From: Lepidostoma basale
Taxonomy: Eukaryota > Arthropoda > Insecta > Trichoptera > Lepidostomatidae
Length of the DNA stretch: 64,000 nucleotides
NCBI GenBank assembly: GCA_022606425.2
Contig: JAHDVF020001303.1
Coordinates: forward strand, 124,001 to 188,000
Direction: 5' to 3'
Below are positions 55,601 through 64,000 of the stretch, in pieces. The notes under the pieces are model-generated. The model did no database searches. It saw nothing but the letters and a program-made list of their open reading frames with translations, and had not been told where the DNA came from. The position numbers were made by a program, and so were the translations under genes. Every line of letters starts with the position of its first letter. Within the stretch, counting starts at the first letter, position 1.

Positions 55601-58489
55601 CTTTTGAAGATTTGCAACCACCGAATTTAAATGCGGAATTATACAGAGATTATCAGGGAATCAATAGGCATAGAGTTATTAGTTTTATAGACATACATGA
55701 AGATATATCTCATCTATAGATATATCTCAGAAATCTGTTTTTTAATATCTAAAAGTACTAATGGTACTACTAATTAATTAATGGTATTACTAATGTAAAC
55801 GGCGTGAACGGAGCTAGAAATAGAGGAAGGCCGAGGAAAACGTGGCACGATCAAATCAATCAAATATTGAATGTCGGTCACGTGAGGAGTCGGAGAAATC
55901 AACGTGCGTGCATGACAAGATGTATGAATGTAGAGGAAGCGAGAGAAGTATGTCAGGACAGAACAGTGTGGCGTTCCATTCTTTCTGCCCACCCCTCCGG
56001 GGAGACGGCATGATGGTAAGTTAGTTAGTTAAAAGTACTATATTTTTAAAAACATTTTGTATTAATTTGCATTTTAGTCATCCACAGAAATTGTATAAAC
56101 TCTCATTTCTTAATAATTATATTTTCTGTAATAACTCTAAAATATATTAATAGGAATCCCAATAATAAGTAAATGTGAATGACGAGAACCTAGAGTAGGT
56201 GTCCGAGTTTGTGTATTTAGATAGCATGTTCACTGTGGATGGCCGAACATATAGTGACGTGGAAAGAAGGGTGGTGCGAGTAATAAAGTGAATGGAGCAT
56301 TAAAAAGGGTGATTGGAAACAAGAATTTATCAACGAAAGCAAAAATGGCATTTCACAATAGAGTTCTAGTTTCAACCCTTATTTATGAAAGCGAAGCATG
56401 GAACTGCCAGAAGAAAGATGAGAACAGAATAAATGCGGTAGAGATGAGATCTCTTAGACATAAGTGGGGTAAAACGATGTACATCAGAATTTTTAAATGC
56501 TGCAAGGTCGAAGATGTGGTCAGATGGGGACGTCAAAGACGGCGATACTGGCATGAACACGTAGAAAGGATGAGCTCAAATAGAATACCACACATAGCTC
56601 TCCATGGAACGCCAAACGGACAACGCCGACCAGGAAGACCCCCGAAACGGTGGAGAGAAAGCTGGAGTTCAGCATCTCAAGAGGACCCGCCTGAAATAAC
56701 AGACTCCTGAGTCTACAAAAAGGGAAGAAGAAGAAGAAGAAGAAAAAATATAAGAGCGGAAGAAAGTATTTTGATCAAAATTATGAAAAGATTATGAAAG
56801 AAACGCATGGATGAAGAATGAATGGTTAAGAAAGTCTATGTTAACAATGTGAATGAATATGGAGTCGAGGAAAACATGGCATGACCAAATGAATTAAATT
56901 TTAAAAGTCGGCCATGTTAGAATTTGGAAGAAATGATATGTGTATATGACTTGTATAATATTAATGTGGAGGAACTCGATCGCGAATATCAATCAGATAC
57001 AGCGTTCAGATTTAGATTTAAAATGTCTTAACCACCCTACATATTTGAACTTACGTGATACGTTCACTGTGCTATCCCGTATCACGTACGCACTTGCGAA
57101 AAAGTAATGTACCTAAAATGTACAAACTGTTAGGGATACGCGCGTGTGCAAACAACACTCGAGTTCAAGTCTTCATAAATATGATAGTTTTACAAGGGGA
57201 AGGCGAAGTGTGCGGCCGAGTATTTGACGTTTCGTAACTTAAAAAAATAAAATTAATATAAAATTAAATTTCATTAATAAAAAAACCTGCTTTTTTGCAC
57301 GTTTCTCGGAAAATAACCCAAAGGTAGGGCGGTTAATGCGCCCTTGAGGTGATTACATCACAAAAACGGCGCTTTAAAAGTTAGCATTATTATTATTATT
57401 ATTAAGTGTGTCAGGATAGAGTAGTGTAGCAGTCCATTCTCTCTGTCTACGCTTTCAGGGAAACAGTGTGCTTATTTGTTTGCAATAATATTTTTAAATA
57501 TCTGTGAGGAATATTCTCTGCAGAAAAAATATAATTGAAAGATTTTTATTATTTTGCTTTAGACGTTGGTTTAATCACACAATTTAACGCGTTAAAAAAA
57601 CTGTGTTAAAATAATAATAGCAATAAATACAAAAATATATCATGAATTTAATATTTAAAAAAAAAAATGGAATCAATCAAGGGGGTCAGAACATATGTAT
57701 TTGGGTAACCTTATAAGACACCAACATGTGTTATGTAAGTTTTCTCAATACGTGTAGTATTGTGTGTATAAAGCTATATCTGGCAAAATGACAAGGAGTA
57801 TTGGGAAATTAGTTATTTTTAAATTCAATATTGAAAAGATAAATTTTAATCAATTAAAAAATTATATTTATGTTTAACTATTCGCAAATAACATTTTGAA
57901 GTATGACATAAAAATTCATTAATTTAAATAAAATATATGGTTGTTGTGTTAGGGAAACTGGATTCCATAAACACATTTTTAATCACAACTAAAAAAAATG
58001 TAAACACTAAATATCATACAATACGTATGGTGGAAATATAAAATAATTCAACGTAACAATTTCGATATTACCTTAGCAAATAAGGTCACTTACTTGTTTT
58101 TTCCTACCGCTTTGAGATAGATCCCAGGGCATTTCATCTATTCCGACCATTAGCGTATTTTCCTCGGCTTCTGATAAGAAATCAAGTTTGATAAACACCC
58201 CCGGGAAGGGAATAGAATCGCCCGCATGGTCTGGATGACTGGACAGCGGGTCATTACTCCATCCTTCCCACGCTTTGTCGCACAGTGGGCAATACGTATA
58301 ACATTTTTCCCTCTAAAAACAACACCGCATTAATAAAACACGAGGACATTCTTAATCAGACACTATTAAAAAGAATACGAAAAATAGCCAACGTACATCA
58401 GAATACATTTTTTCGTTTAATTTAAAATCACTTTCACAGATAAGGCACGTTCTGCAGCCTTTACATCCACACGGTCGTGGTGTATTCAT
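49486..58489 (-). CDS. ALKBH4: ALKBH4-like 2-oxoglutarate/Fe(II) dioxygenase (4 exons, 316 aa)
   Basis: AlkB-family oxygenase. Human ALKBH4 is reported to demethylate actin K84me1 and has been linked to DNA 6mA. Minus-strand coding exons in order are 58489-58397, 58312-58094, 52822-52395 and 49696-49486, totalling 951 nt including the stop. Exon joints are phase 0, 0 and 2. The N-terminus has the family's Cys cluster CGCKGCRTCLIC (aa 7-18). Exon 2 holds FPGVFIKLDFLSEAEE and WDLSQSGRKKQ. Exon 3 holds NFGPKTNFKKKKLK, EQCSLEYDP and the iron-binding HxD in DPHIDDCWVWGER (H166, D168). Exon 4 holds the distal His in WEHCV (H263) and the 2-oxoglutarate-binding Arg region RRVCLAYRE. Length and motif order match ALKBH4. 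Introns 2 and 3 (about 5.3 and 2.7 kb) are filled with TE relics. The gene converges with Tsp-B. All key residues are present, so it is probably functional. Confidence 0.93.
49790..50165 (+). mobile_element. RTE family B 3' end
   Basis: SKMRIYKACVRPIITNGVEA, RDRVRNTRIREICEVEDIIR, RPKRWKDSWEPI and a GAAGAAGAAG tail. Antisense in ALKBH4 intron 3. Confidence 0.82.
50183..50297 (-). mobile_element. CR1-like LINE 3' fragment
   Basis: Minus-strand match to the ESTFRRQILLTLESI end and 3' UTR of the CR1-like family. Confidence 0.6.
50300..50560 (+). mobile_element. tRNA-derived SINE, family 1, with complete 3' end
   Basis: B-box GGGTTTGATTCCC, body GATGGCAATGTGATTGTCAC, CGTGACAATAAAATGGCG and distal TGTAAAGAGCGATTCAAC, ending TTGATTTAAATCCTTTG. 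The last segment matches the 3' end of SINE family 2. Confidence 0.72.
50580..51125 (+). mobile_element. RTE family B, divergent subfamily
   Basis: RTSEMKVLRSITRKTLRDRV, DIVQWSRSRRRYWRDHVVRM, PPGRRPKRWRDSWISS and a GAAGAAGAAGAAG tail. The same subfamily occurs at 63440. Confidence 0.8.
51126..51260 (-). mobile_element. CR1-like LINE fragment, internally deleted
   Basis: Segments match 23230-23275 and 23285-23335 of the CR1 copy near Tsp-A. Confidence 0.5.
51585..52345 (+). mobile_element. mariner-like element, C-terminal part with internal tandem duplication
   Basis: SKRIIYFELLSQGRTVSAEL, then SAITLQYDNARA (catalytic Asp context), then PPYSPDLAPSDYYLFRSMEH and KSTEFYKKGMDD, stop, and the end GACATTACTTATGGGTACCC. 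An 88-bp tandem duplication (51861-51948, 51949-52024) breaks the frame around the catalytic motif. Confidence 0.82.
52395..52822 (-). CDS. ALKBH4: ALKBH4 exon 3 (HxD motif)
   Basis: 428 nt. It begins NFGPKTNFKKKK and contains the catalytic DPHIDDCW and GERIVTVNCLADSVLTM, then an acidic insert (LDVSSPESIIEDIE) and IPMP. The last codon is split AG|G with exon 4. Donor GTAATT. Confidence 0.92.
53012..53260. mobile_element. hAT-type MITE carrying a Jockey LINE 3' end
   Basis: 249 bp with TIRs of about 64 bp starting CAGTGGCGGTACTCCCAT and a perfect 8-bp TSD GTATTCAG (53004-53011, 53261-53268). The middle (about 53090-53195) matches the 3' end of the Jockey-type LINE (15860-15970, 28720-28830). 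A second copy starts at 63796. Confidence 0.87.
53470..53920 (+). mobile_element. RTE family D copy
   Basis: NQRQRMLNCYLWSVLLYGSE and TVNRLEAFEI, then AVQVREAFGEVISNIGET near the 3' end; frameshifted. Confidence 0.7.
54230..54722 (+). mobile_element. RTE family A copy, open frame
   Basis: 156 codons (54233-54703), PILMYGSEAWNWQEKDESRI through GSLRWFGHMERMDGERMVKK, RGRPRKTWHDQINQILKVGH to LSAYPCGETV stop, then the GTTTGTTTGTTAG tail. The best-preserved family A 3' end here; antisense in ALKBH4 intron 2. Confidence 0.85.
54833..55074. repeat. 22-bp minisatellite, 11 copies
   Basis: The unit AATTTATGTAAAAACATAAG plus TC or CC contains the hairpin TTATGT-AAAA-ACATAA. The last two bases alternate TC and CC for copies 1-8, then TC, TC, CC, so the higher-order unit is 44 bp. 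Confidence 0.95.
55105..55262 (+). mobile_element. RTE family A fragment
   Basis: Degraded KAKMAVHNDVLVPTLMYESE segment. Confidence 0.6.
55263..55794. other. ALKBH4 intron 2 spacer
   Basis: AT-rich; no element or exon recognised. Confidence 0.35.
55795..56030 (+). mobile_element. RTE family A 3' end
   Basis: NGARNRGRPRKTWHDQINQI, RACMTRCMNVEEAREVCQDR, stop, then GATGGTAAGTTAGTTAG. Confidence 0.8.
56170..56974 (+). mobile_element. RTE family A copy split by a family B insertion
   Basis: Family A reads KVNGALKRVIGNKNL to MYIRIFKC at 56494 and resumes at about 56746 (IRAEESILIKIMKRL-like). The interruption is family B (56495-56745) with its (AAG)n tail. Frame 56288-56710 runs across the joint. 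Confidence 0.8.
56495..56745 (+). mobile_element. RTE family B insertion in family A
   Basis: KVEDVVRWGRQRRRYWHEHV, RMSSNRIPHIALHGTPNG and GRPPKRWRESWSSAS, followed by a stop and AAGAAGAAGAAGAAG. Confidence 0.82.
57028..57336. mobile_element. TTAA-flanked MITE, 309 bp
   Basis: Ends TTAACCACCCTAC and (other strand) TTAACCGCCCTAC, TTAA at both limits. Sits in a block separating the family A copy ending at 56974 from a family A tail at 57412-57482. Confidence 0.62.
57412..57482 (+). mobile_element. RTE family A tail remnant
   Basis: TGTCAGGATAGAGTAGTGTA and TCCATTCTCTCTGTCTAC, probably the end of the copy interrupted at 56974. Confidence 0.55.
57483..58093. other. 5' part of ALKBH4 intron 2
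   Basis: AT-rich intron without recognised elements up to the exon 2 donor. Confidence 0.4.
58094..58312 (-). CDS. ALKBH4: ALKBH4 exon 2
   Basis: 73 codons between acceptor TTTTTAG and donor GTAAGT. CYTYCPLC adds two more Cys. IPFPGVFIKLDFL and WDLSQSGRKKQ are typical ALKBH4 segments. Intron 1 is only 84 bp. Confidence 0.91.
58397..58489 (-). CDS. ALKBH4: ALKBH4 exon 1
   Basis: 31 codons from ATG; the Cys-rich CGCKGCRTCLIC module then ESDFKLNEKMYSD, followed by donor GTACGT. Phase 0. Confidence 0.88.
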
Positions 58490-58773
58490 TGTAAAATGAA
58501 ATATACAACAGGATTAATAATAAAAAACGCGTTTACTTAAAACTACAACCTTATCCCCACGGGAAGAAAAATGACAGTTCAAAAGCATAGAAAAAGTTCG
58601 ACATCACGGCTGTAATTAAAAAAATATTTCAGTACTTACTCAGATGGAATGATTTTACAATAGAAATGGGGTAATTTTTATTTATTCAAATCCGCAAAAA
58701 ATACGCGGCAATTCAAAGTTTTTGGGCAGTTAATTTTTTTTCAAAGTGAAAATTACAAATTAAAAAAATACTA

Positions 58774-59405
58774 TTAGGTGTATAACTTTGCTTCCGCCGT
58801 TTTGCAATAGATGGCAGTAGCGGTAAGTGGTAGTTGGAATAAATAGATCATAGATGTCATACAATAAGCTGAAGTATTTGTAAAAATAACGCCATCGAAA
58901 TATAAGTCGATTTATGTCTGCATCATAAAGTTATTCCCGATTAAACATGTCAGCTTACGAGCCAAATTCTCGTCATTTGCGGGAGGTTTTAATTTTATGC
59001 TTTAATATGAAGAAATCTGCGGCTGAGGCTCATCGAATGCTCTCAAATACCTATGGTGAGGCCGCTATTAGTGAAAGAACGTGCCGAGAGTGGTTTCAAC
59101 GCTTCAAGAACGGTGATTTTAACGTCGAAGACCAGCATGGCGGTGGAAGAGAGAAGGTTTTTGAAGATGCAGAATTGGAGGCATTACTTGATCAAGACTC
59201 GTGTCAAACGCAACAAGAATTGGCAGGATCATTGGGAGTGACGCAACCAGCCATTTCAAAACGCCTGAAAGTCATGGGAATGATTCAGAAACAAGGAAAT
59301 TGGGTGCCGTACGAGTTGAAGCCGAGACATGTTGAACGGCGTTTGTGTATTTGTGAACAGCTGCTTGCAAGGCAAAGACGGAAGGGAATATTACAACTAT
59401 AATAA
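58774..59405 (+). mobile_element. mariner-like element, N-terminal half
   Basis: The left end TTAGGTGTATAACTTTGCTT is preceded by TA. Frame 58947-59402 (151 codons) reads SRHLREVLILCFNMKKSAAE, SERTCREWFQRFKNGDFNVE, DSCQTQQELAGSLGVTQPAI and GNWVPYELKPRHVERR: the two helix-turn-helix DNA-binding domains and linker. It stops after ARQRRKG; the DDD catalytic domain and right end are gone. Lies about 285 bp upstream of the ALKBH4 start codon, pointing away. Confidence 0.88.
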
Positions 59406-59559
59406 AAAAACGTACGGGTTTAATAATTTTAAGTGATATAACTGAAATAGTGCATTTTTACTGCTTTTGTAATTTATTAAATTGTTTTTTTAACGATAGC
59501 ACTATTTTGTCTCTCTGATTAATCTTTTATTTTAAATGCAAAATAATTTTTCAAGATAC

Positions 59560-60350
59560 TGGACTGGACGAACCATGAATTGAAGGTATATGGAGAATAT
59601 TATATTTGTCTCATTTAAGATTCGCTGATAACATAAATCTGTTGTTAGAGTCTCCCGAACAATTTCAAGAAATGCTGGAAGCTTTAAATAAATCATCTCA
59701 AACATTAGCTTTAAAATTAATATGACAAAGAAAAAAATAATGACTAATATACAAATTGAAGACATTAAAATACACAAGAAAATGTATAAGTGGTGGATGA
59801 ATATATATACCTTGGTCATCTGTTGACTTTTGGAAGAGGAGGTCAAGTTAAGGAGATTGATAGGAGAATACAGCTCGGTTGGTCTGCATTCAGTAGACTG
59901 GGCAACATCTTCAAGTCGGACATGCCACAGAATTTAAAAACAAAAGTGCTGGAGCAGTGCGTGTTATCTGTGATGACCATATTATGTACACAAAAATAAA
60001 GTTGCACAAAGGGCCATGGAAAGATCAATGTTGGGTATCTCACTTAGAGATCATATACCAAACGTGGAGATTAGAAGACGCACCAGTGTCACCGATATAG
60101 GAATATGTATTGCAAGGATGAAGTGGCAAGGCTGGACATGTATGCCGACAGGATGATGGACGATGGAGCCAGAGGGTTACTGAATGGACCCCAAGGTTGG
60201 GCTGAAGAAGTGTCGGGAGACAGCCTACCAGGTGGAGCGATGATTTTGTGCGGACAGCGGGAAGGGCCTGGAAAACACTGGCGAGAGAGGCGGAGAGGCT
60301 TACTTCCAGCAGTGGATGGAGACAAGCTGACGAAGGAAGTGAAAATATTT
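59560..60350 (+). mobile_element. RTE family C copy
   Basis: VVDEYIYLGHLLTFGRGGQ, VKEIDRRIQLGWSAFSRLGN and KTKVLEQCVLSVM, then CGQREGPGKHWRERRRGLLP near the 3' end. Frameshifted. Confidence 0.75.
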
Positions 60351-60887
60351 ATTCCCCTCTTTTTAAAAATTCTCCAAATTATAAACACGTACGTTACTAA
60401 ACGTTATTTATTATGATGAGAAATCTCTTTCCCTTCGAAGGCAAGCGAAAAAAATCAATTGTTATTGTATGTTTAATGATAAATACATGTTACCCGCAGA
60501 GATTGTGGAATAACTTAATTCTGACCGGTCAAAAAAAAAATTATATTTCTACCTATACACATACTATTATACTATTATATAATTATATATGATATATGAT
60601 ATTATTAATTAAATATAATATTTATTTTTAAAAATGTGGAAAGGATATAAATATGTTTTTTGGGATTCTTGGGTATATTCGTGAATTTTGTTATCTTTTT
60701 TCACAAGATATACTGATATGCCCAAGATCCAAAAAAAAACGTACAAAATTACAATGAAACCAGCCATGATCCATGATTCAGAATGCTGGGTTGTAAGACA
60801 CCAAGAGAAAGAGAAAGAGAATAAGATAAGAGAGTAAGACACCAAGTGAAAGAGGTTGTCGAGGTAGGCTAAACTATCATAAATTGC

Positions 60888-61130
60888 TAACTAATAAACT
60901 TACCACCCCGTTTTCCCGGAGGAGCAGGCAGAGAGAATGGACAGTCATGCTTCTCTCTCATGACATATCTCTATACCTTTATCTATATTCAACATGCACG
61001 CTCATCGATTTCCCGCCTTCCTTTTCCTTGGTATTCCACATCTTCCCTTCAACTCACACTGCTTGTATTCATTTTTTTTTCATTCTTATTTCATCCATTC
61101 GTCCCCTGTGTCGAAATTATTTCAGGGTAA
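60888..61130 (-). mobile_element. RTE family A copy, divergent
   Basis: Minus-strand 3' end with GAGCAGGCAGAGAGAATGGA signature and a decayed tail. Confidence 0.55.
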
Positions 61131-62674
61131 AGTACAAAAAAATACGGAAATTAGAGTTCTATAAGAAAAGAGCCGAACGCAAATTAATGGGAAATGGATA
61201 GGAGAGAAGGCTTAGACTTTTTTGAACTTGTGTTAGAATTTTCTGCGGATTTATCAAAGTTTAAATTAATCATAATCTGTATTGGGAAATTCGCCTTGAA
61301 TCCGTTTAAGGCAAAGCGTTGGGAGCCACAATTTCATCACAGCACAATCATCGCTTGCATCCTTAATCACTATTACAAAACACGGTGTGATGATCAGAAG
61401 GTTGGTATTACTTCCTCTTAATATGCAACACCTCACCCACAGTTATTTATTTTATCTGTTACTTTTCGAAATCGGCATGATTTTGATGTCAAAAAATCCA
61501 TATCCTGTCTCAAATAAATGCGTTTATTTTAATATGAATGATGTCTCAGCCGGAAATCGAATTATCGACCTCGTTATTCGATTATTACAATGAAACCATT
61601 GTACCGTTGTAATGACATTATTTTGACACAAAAACGTCAACTTTTATACAATATTATTTTCACCACCAATTTTCAAAAAGCAAAGGTACCTACCTACCTA
61701 CGGCTTTTTACTTGTCTTTTACTTTATACTTTACACTAAACTTAACGAGACAAAATAATTGTGTAGGTACTTCTGCGGTCTTATAAAGCATATTGATTTA
61801 TTCAGAATGTATTCAGGTACCATTGACTTAATTTGAATTTTTATTGTTCATTTTATTTGCATGTCTATTGTAATGTGATGAGACTTCCTGCATCCCACAG
61901 ATTCATAAACACATTAATCTTTACGATTTTAGAACATTAACTCATTGCACAGATTGATTGTTGACAGGTGATGGTCGAAATTTAAACGCAGCATTGAGAT
62001 GAATTCCGAAGTTTCTTATTCAAGTAAACAAAAGGTAGTTTACCTACTTAAATACTATAAACAGACTTGGCAAGATGCCTTGAGAAATTGGCTTTCCAAA
62101 TGCACCAAACGGACTATTCTGGGAAATAGCGGTGAATGTAGAACAATAATACTATGTCGATAATAAAACCAGCCGAAAATCAATACGAAAACTATATTTA
62201 TGTTAGTTATAAAGAAAACCCAAAAAACACATAGAAATAATAAAATAAGGCTAATCACACGCTACCACAAATATAAAATAATACAATAGTTAACAGTAGG
62301 TACGACAGTATGAAACGAAATCACAATTAAAACTAATATACACAAAATATTTTAAAGACTTAAAAAAAATAAAAATAAAAAAAGGAATGTAACATTTTAG
62401 TCTCATCTACGCCAAAAGGTTGCTCCAATCATTTTATTGAAATTTCAATCATTCAGATGGAACAAATCTATATGACCAAAATACTTATTATAGTTGTCGC
62501 AAATCCGATACATTACCGCGCTCTGAGCGTAGTTAGTGCGATAAACCGATAGGTGGAAAATGTCTTGTTAGAAACATAAAGATCTTGAGTGTCAATTGGC
62601 AGTGATATTTTGAATAGGTTTAGGATCGAAAGATTGATTAACACTAGATAAGATATATTTGTTTCCATCTAGAC
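61131..62674. other. AT-rich spacer, no gene recognised
   Basis: Short frames at 61194-61421 and 61387-61593 lack domains and splice context. No element recognised. Confidence 0.4.
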
Positions 62675-62809
62675 CAGTGATTCCCAAAGTGGTCTATATA
62701 GACCCCCCGGGGTCTACGACAACTTGCAAGGGGTCCATGTCAGCGAAAAAAAAATTGGGGGTCTATGAAATGAAAATGGGGGTCCACGATAGTGGATCTC
62801 ATGTCAATC

Positions 62810-63076
62810 AAATCAAATCAAATCAGTTTATTAACTCAAAAGACATTACAAAAAGGAAAATGTTGAAGGCATCTATTGAGTACAGGTAAAATATTATAAA
62901 AATACAACATAGTACCAGGAACGCATTAGAGATGGTTCGACAATAGGAAGACAAGATACTTTCTAAAGTCAAGAGTATTTGTCTCCTGAATGTACCTTCA
63001 CTAATATGAAAAACGACGATCTCCGTGGAGACCGCGTTCAGCAGACTAATTGCTCTTCCAACCGGTGTCACCAGAG
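62810..63076 (-). mobile_element. CR1-like LINE 3' end inside the hAT element
   Basis: Minus-strand frame TPVGRAISLLNAVSTEIVVF, HISEGTFRRQILLTLESILS, stop, 3' UTR and a TTGAT-repeat tail (ATCAAATCAAATCAAATC on this strand). Confidence 0.82.
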
Positions 63077-63249
63077 GCCGGTCGGATGGTCGAAATCGTT
63101 GGCGACCCTTTTTTTTAGCTCATTGGGGAAAATCTGCCGGTCGAAACGTTTGGCGACTGTTTTTTTAAGTTTATTTGGTAAAATCGAATATCCGATCTTT
63201 GCCGAATGAGCTAAAAAAAAAAGTCGCCCAAACGTGTCGACCATCCAAC
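63077..63249. mobile_element. small TIR element (about 173 bp)
   Basis: GTCGGATGGTCGAAATCGTT on the left and (other strand) GTTGGATGGTCGACACGTTT on the right, each followed by TTTTTTTTAGCTCATT. An internal GGTCGAAACGTTTGGCGACT repeats the motif. Confidence 0.65.
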
Positions 63250-63439
63250 ATGAGATCCATTATCGTGGACCCCCATTTTCATTTCATAGACCGCCAATTT
63301 TTTATTTATTAGGAAAGCAGGGGGTCTACACAAAATGGAAGAAATCGGCAAGGGGTCTACGGGACAAAAAGTTTGGGAACCTCTGAACTAGACCAAAGCT
63401 TGCTTTAAAACATTTGATTAAGATTATAATTTTTGAACG

Positions 63440-63797
63440 AGGGTGTCTGGAGAATCTAGTCTGGACGAACAAGCACATGCGTATTGACAGCAAGGTCAGA
63501 ATTTAAAAGACATGCGTGCGACCTATTATGAACGTATGCTGTGGAGACGCGGGCTGACACTCGCGGGTACGAACCAAGGGTCTGCTAAGAACATCTGAGA
63601 TGAAATTATTAAGAACCATTGCTAAAAAAACTCTCAGAGATCGTGTCCGTAATGCAGACATAAAAACTTGCGAATTAGTGGATATCATTCGGTGGAGTAG
63701 ATCCAGAAGAAGACAATGGATGGATCATGTAGTCGCATATGTAGCCGCTTACGAAATCCCCTCCGGACACCGTCCACCAGGAAGACCACTTAAGAGC
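63440..63797 (+). mobile_element. RTE family B, divergent subfamily, cut by a hAT MITE
   Basis: RTSEMKLLRTIAKKTLRDRV, DIIRWSRSRRRQWMDHV, PPGRPLK, then interrupted at 63796 by CAGTGGCGG. Confidence 0.75.
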
Positions 63798-64000
63798 AGT
63801 GGCGGTACTCCCATAGAAGCCCAGAAGCCCGGCTTGCGTAAGAAATTTTGAATCAAAACCCCAAAATCTAAGTAATCATGCCCCCGCATAAACTAAAAAC
63901 CCATCAAATCACCTTCCAACTATGTTCCCATCAGACGTAAGAGGAATAGCCACAAGAGCTTAACCTCTGTAAGACAGGAGAGGTTTTGATTCAAAATTTC
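63796..64000. mobile_element. composite hAT MITE, second copy, truncated by window end
   Basis: The same structure as 53012-53260: CAGTGGCGGTACTCCCAT arm, AAATTTTGAATCAAAAC, Jockey LINE 3' segment (CATGCCCCCGCATAAACTA to CTCTGTAAGACAGGAG), then the start of the right arm. Right end and TSD lie outside. Confidence 0.8.

Larger units (their letters stand above)
62675..63385. mobile_element. hAT-type non-autonomous element with nested inserts
   Basis: Ends CAGTGATTCCCAAAGTGG and (other strand) CAGAGGTTCCCAAACTTT, typical hAT termini; 8-bp TSD ATCTAGAC/AACTAGAC (one mismatch). Long inverted arms (GGGGGTCCACGATAGTGGA, GGTCTATGAAATGAAAATGG) are separated by a CR1 fragment and a small TIR element. 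Confidence 0.83.

Noticed and set aside
58947..59402. Domesticated transposase (SETMAR-like) next to ALKBH4
   Set aside because: Only the mariner DNA-binding half is present, with its own TIR and no SET domain or flanking exon; no sign of a host fusion.

Overview
This is nuclear DNA from an arthropod, most likely an insect. It is AT-rich, its genes are split by spliceosomal introns with GT-AG borders, and intergenic and intronic space is packed with transposable-element (TE) relics: RTE-, CR1/L2- and Jockey-type LINEs, tRNA-derived SINEs, mariner, Tc1-like, pogo/Tigger, hAT and piggyBac elements. The LINE 3' tails built on GTTAG, GATGAT or AAG repeats are the kind common in Lepidoptera, but I cannot fix the order from sequence alone. 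There are no bacterial operons, CRISPR arrays or rRNA genes, and the only tRNA-like sequences are SINE heads. Three host genes can be assembled exon by exon, all with open frames and matching splice phases. (1) Tsp-A, + strand, 5938-21367: five exons, 239 aa, a CD63-type tetraspanin. (2) Tsp-B, + strand, 36383-46079: five exons, 292 aa, a tandem paralogue with the same intron positions. (3) ALKBH4, - strand, 58489 down to 49486: four exons, 316 aa, a 2-oxoglutarate/Fe(II) dioxygenase. Tsp-B and ALKBH4 converge tail to tail. Almost every longer open frame outside these exons is a TE fragment. Layout: 1-5900 LINE relics, with two element-in-element insertions marked by target-site duplications (TSDs); 5938-21367 Tsp-A with TE-filled introns; 21850-36250 a nested TE block (CR1, an unclassified inverted-repeat family, Jockey, Tigger with an internal pogo MITE, a gutted piggyBac, TTAA MITEs, SINEs); 36383-46079 Tsp-B; 46549-49330 CR1, mariner and L2-like LINE; 49486-58489 ALKBH4, whose introns hold a composite hAT MITE, a 22-bp hairpin minisatellite and an RTE/RTE chimera; 58774-64000 a truncated mariner, RTE relics, a hAT element with nested inserts, and a second composite hAT MITE cut by the window edge. 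The tetraspanins are expected to act in late endosomal, lysosomal or plasma membranes, and ALKBH4 in the nucleus and cytoplasm as a demethylase. Nothing in the sequence ties the two functions together beyond adjacency. The most unusual item is an unclassified inverted-repeat family (four copies at 21.9, 25.8, 29.7 and 35.6 kb). Three copies have convincing TSDs of different lengths (18, 12 and 13 bp) and each copy carries inverted copies of its own ends. This points to target-primed insertion rather than a cut-and-paste transposon.
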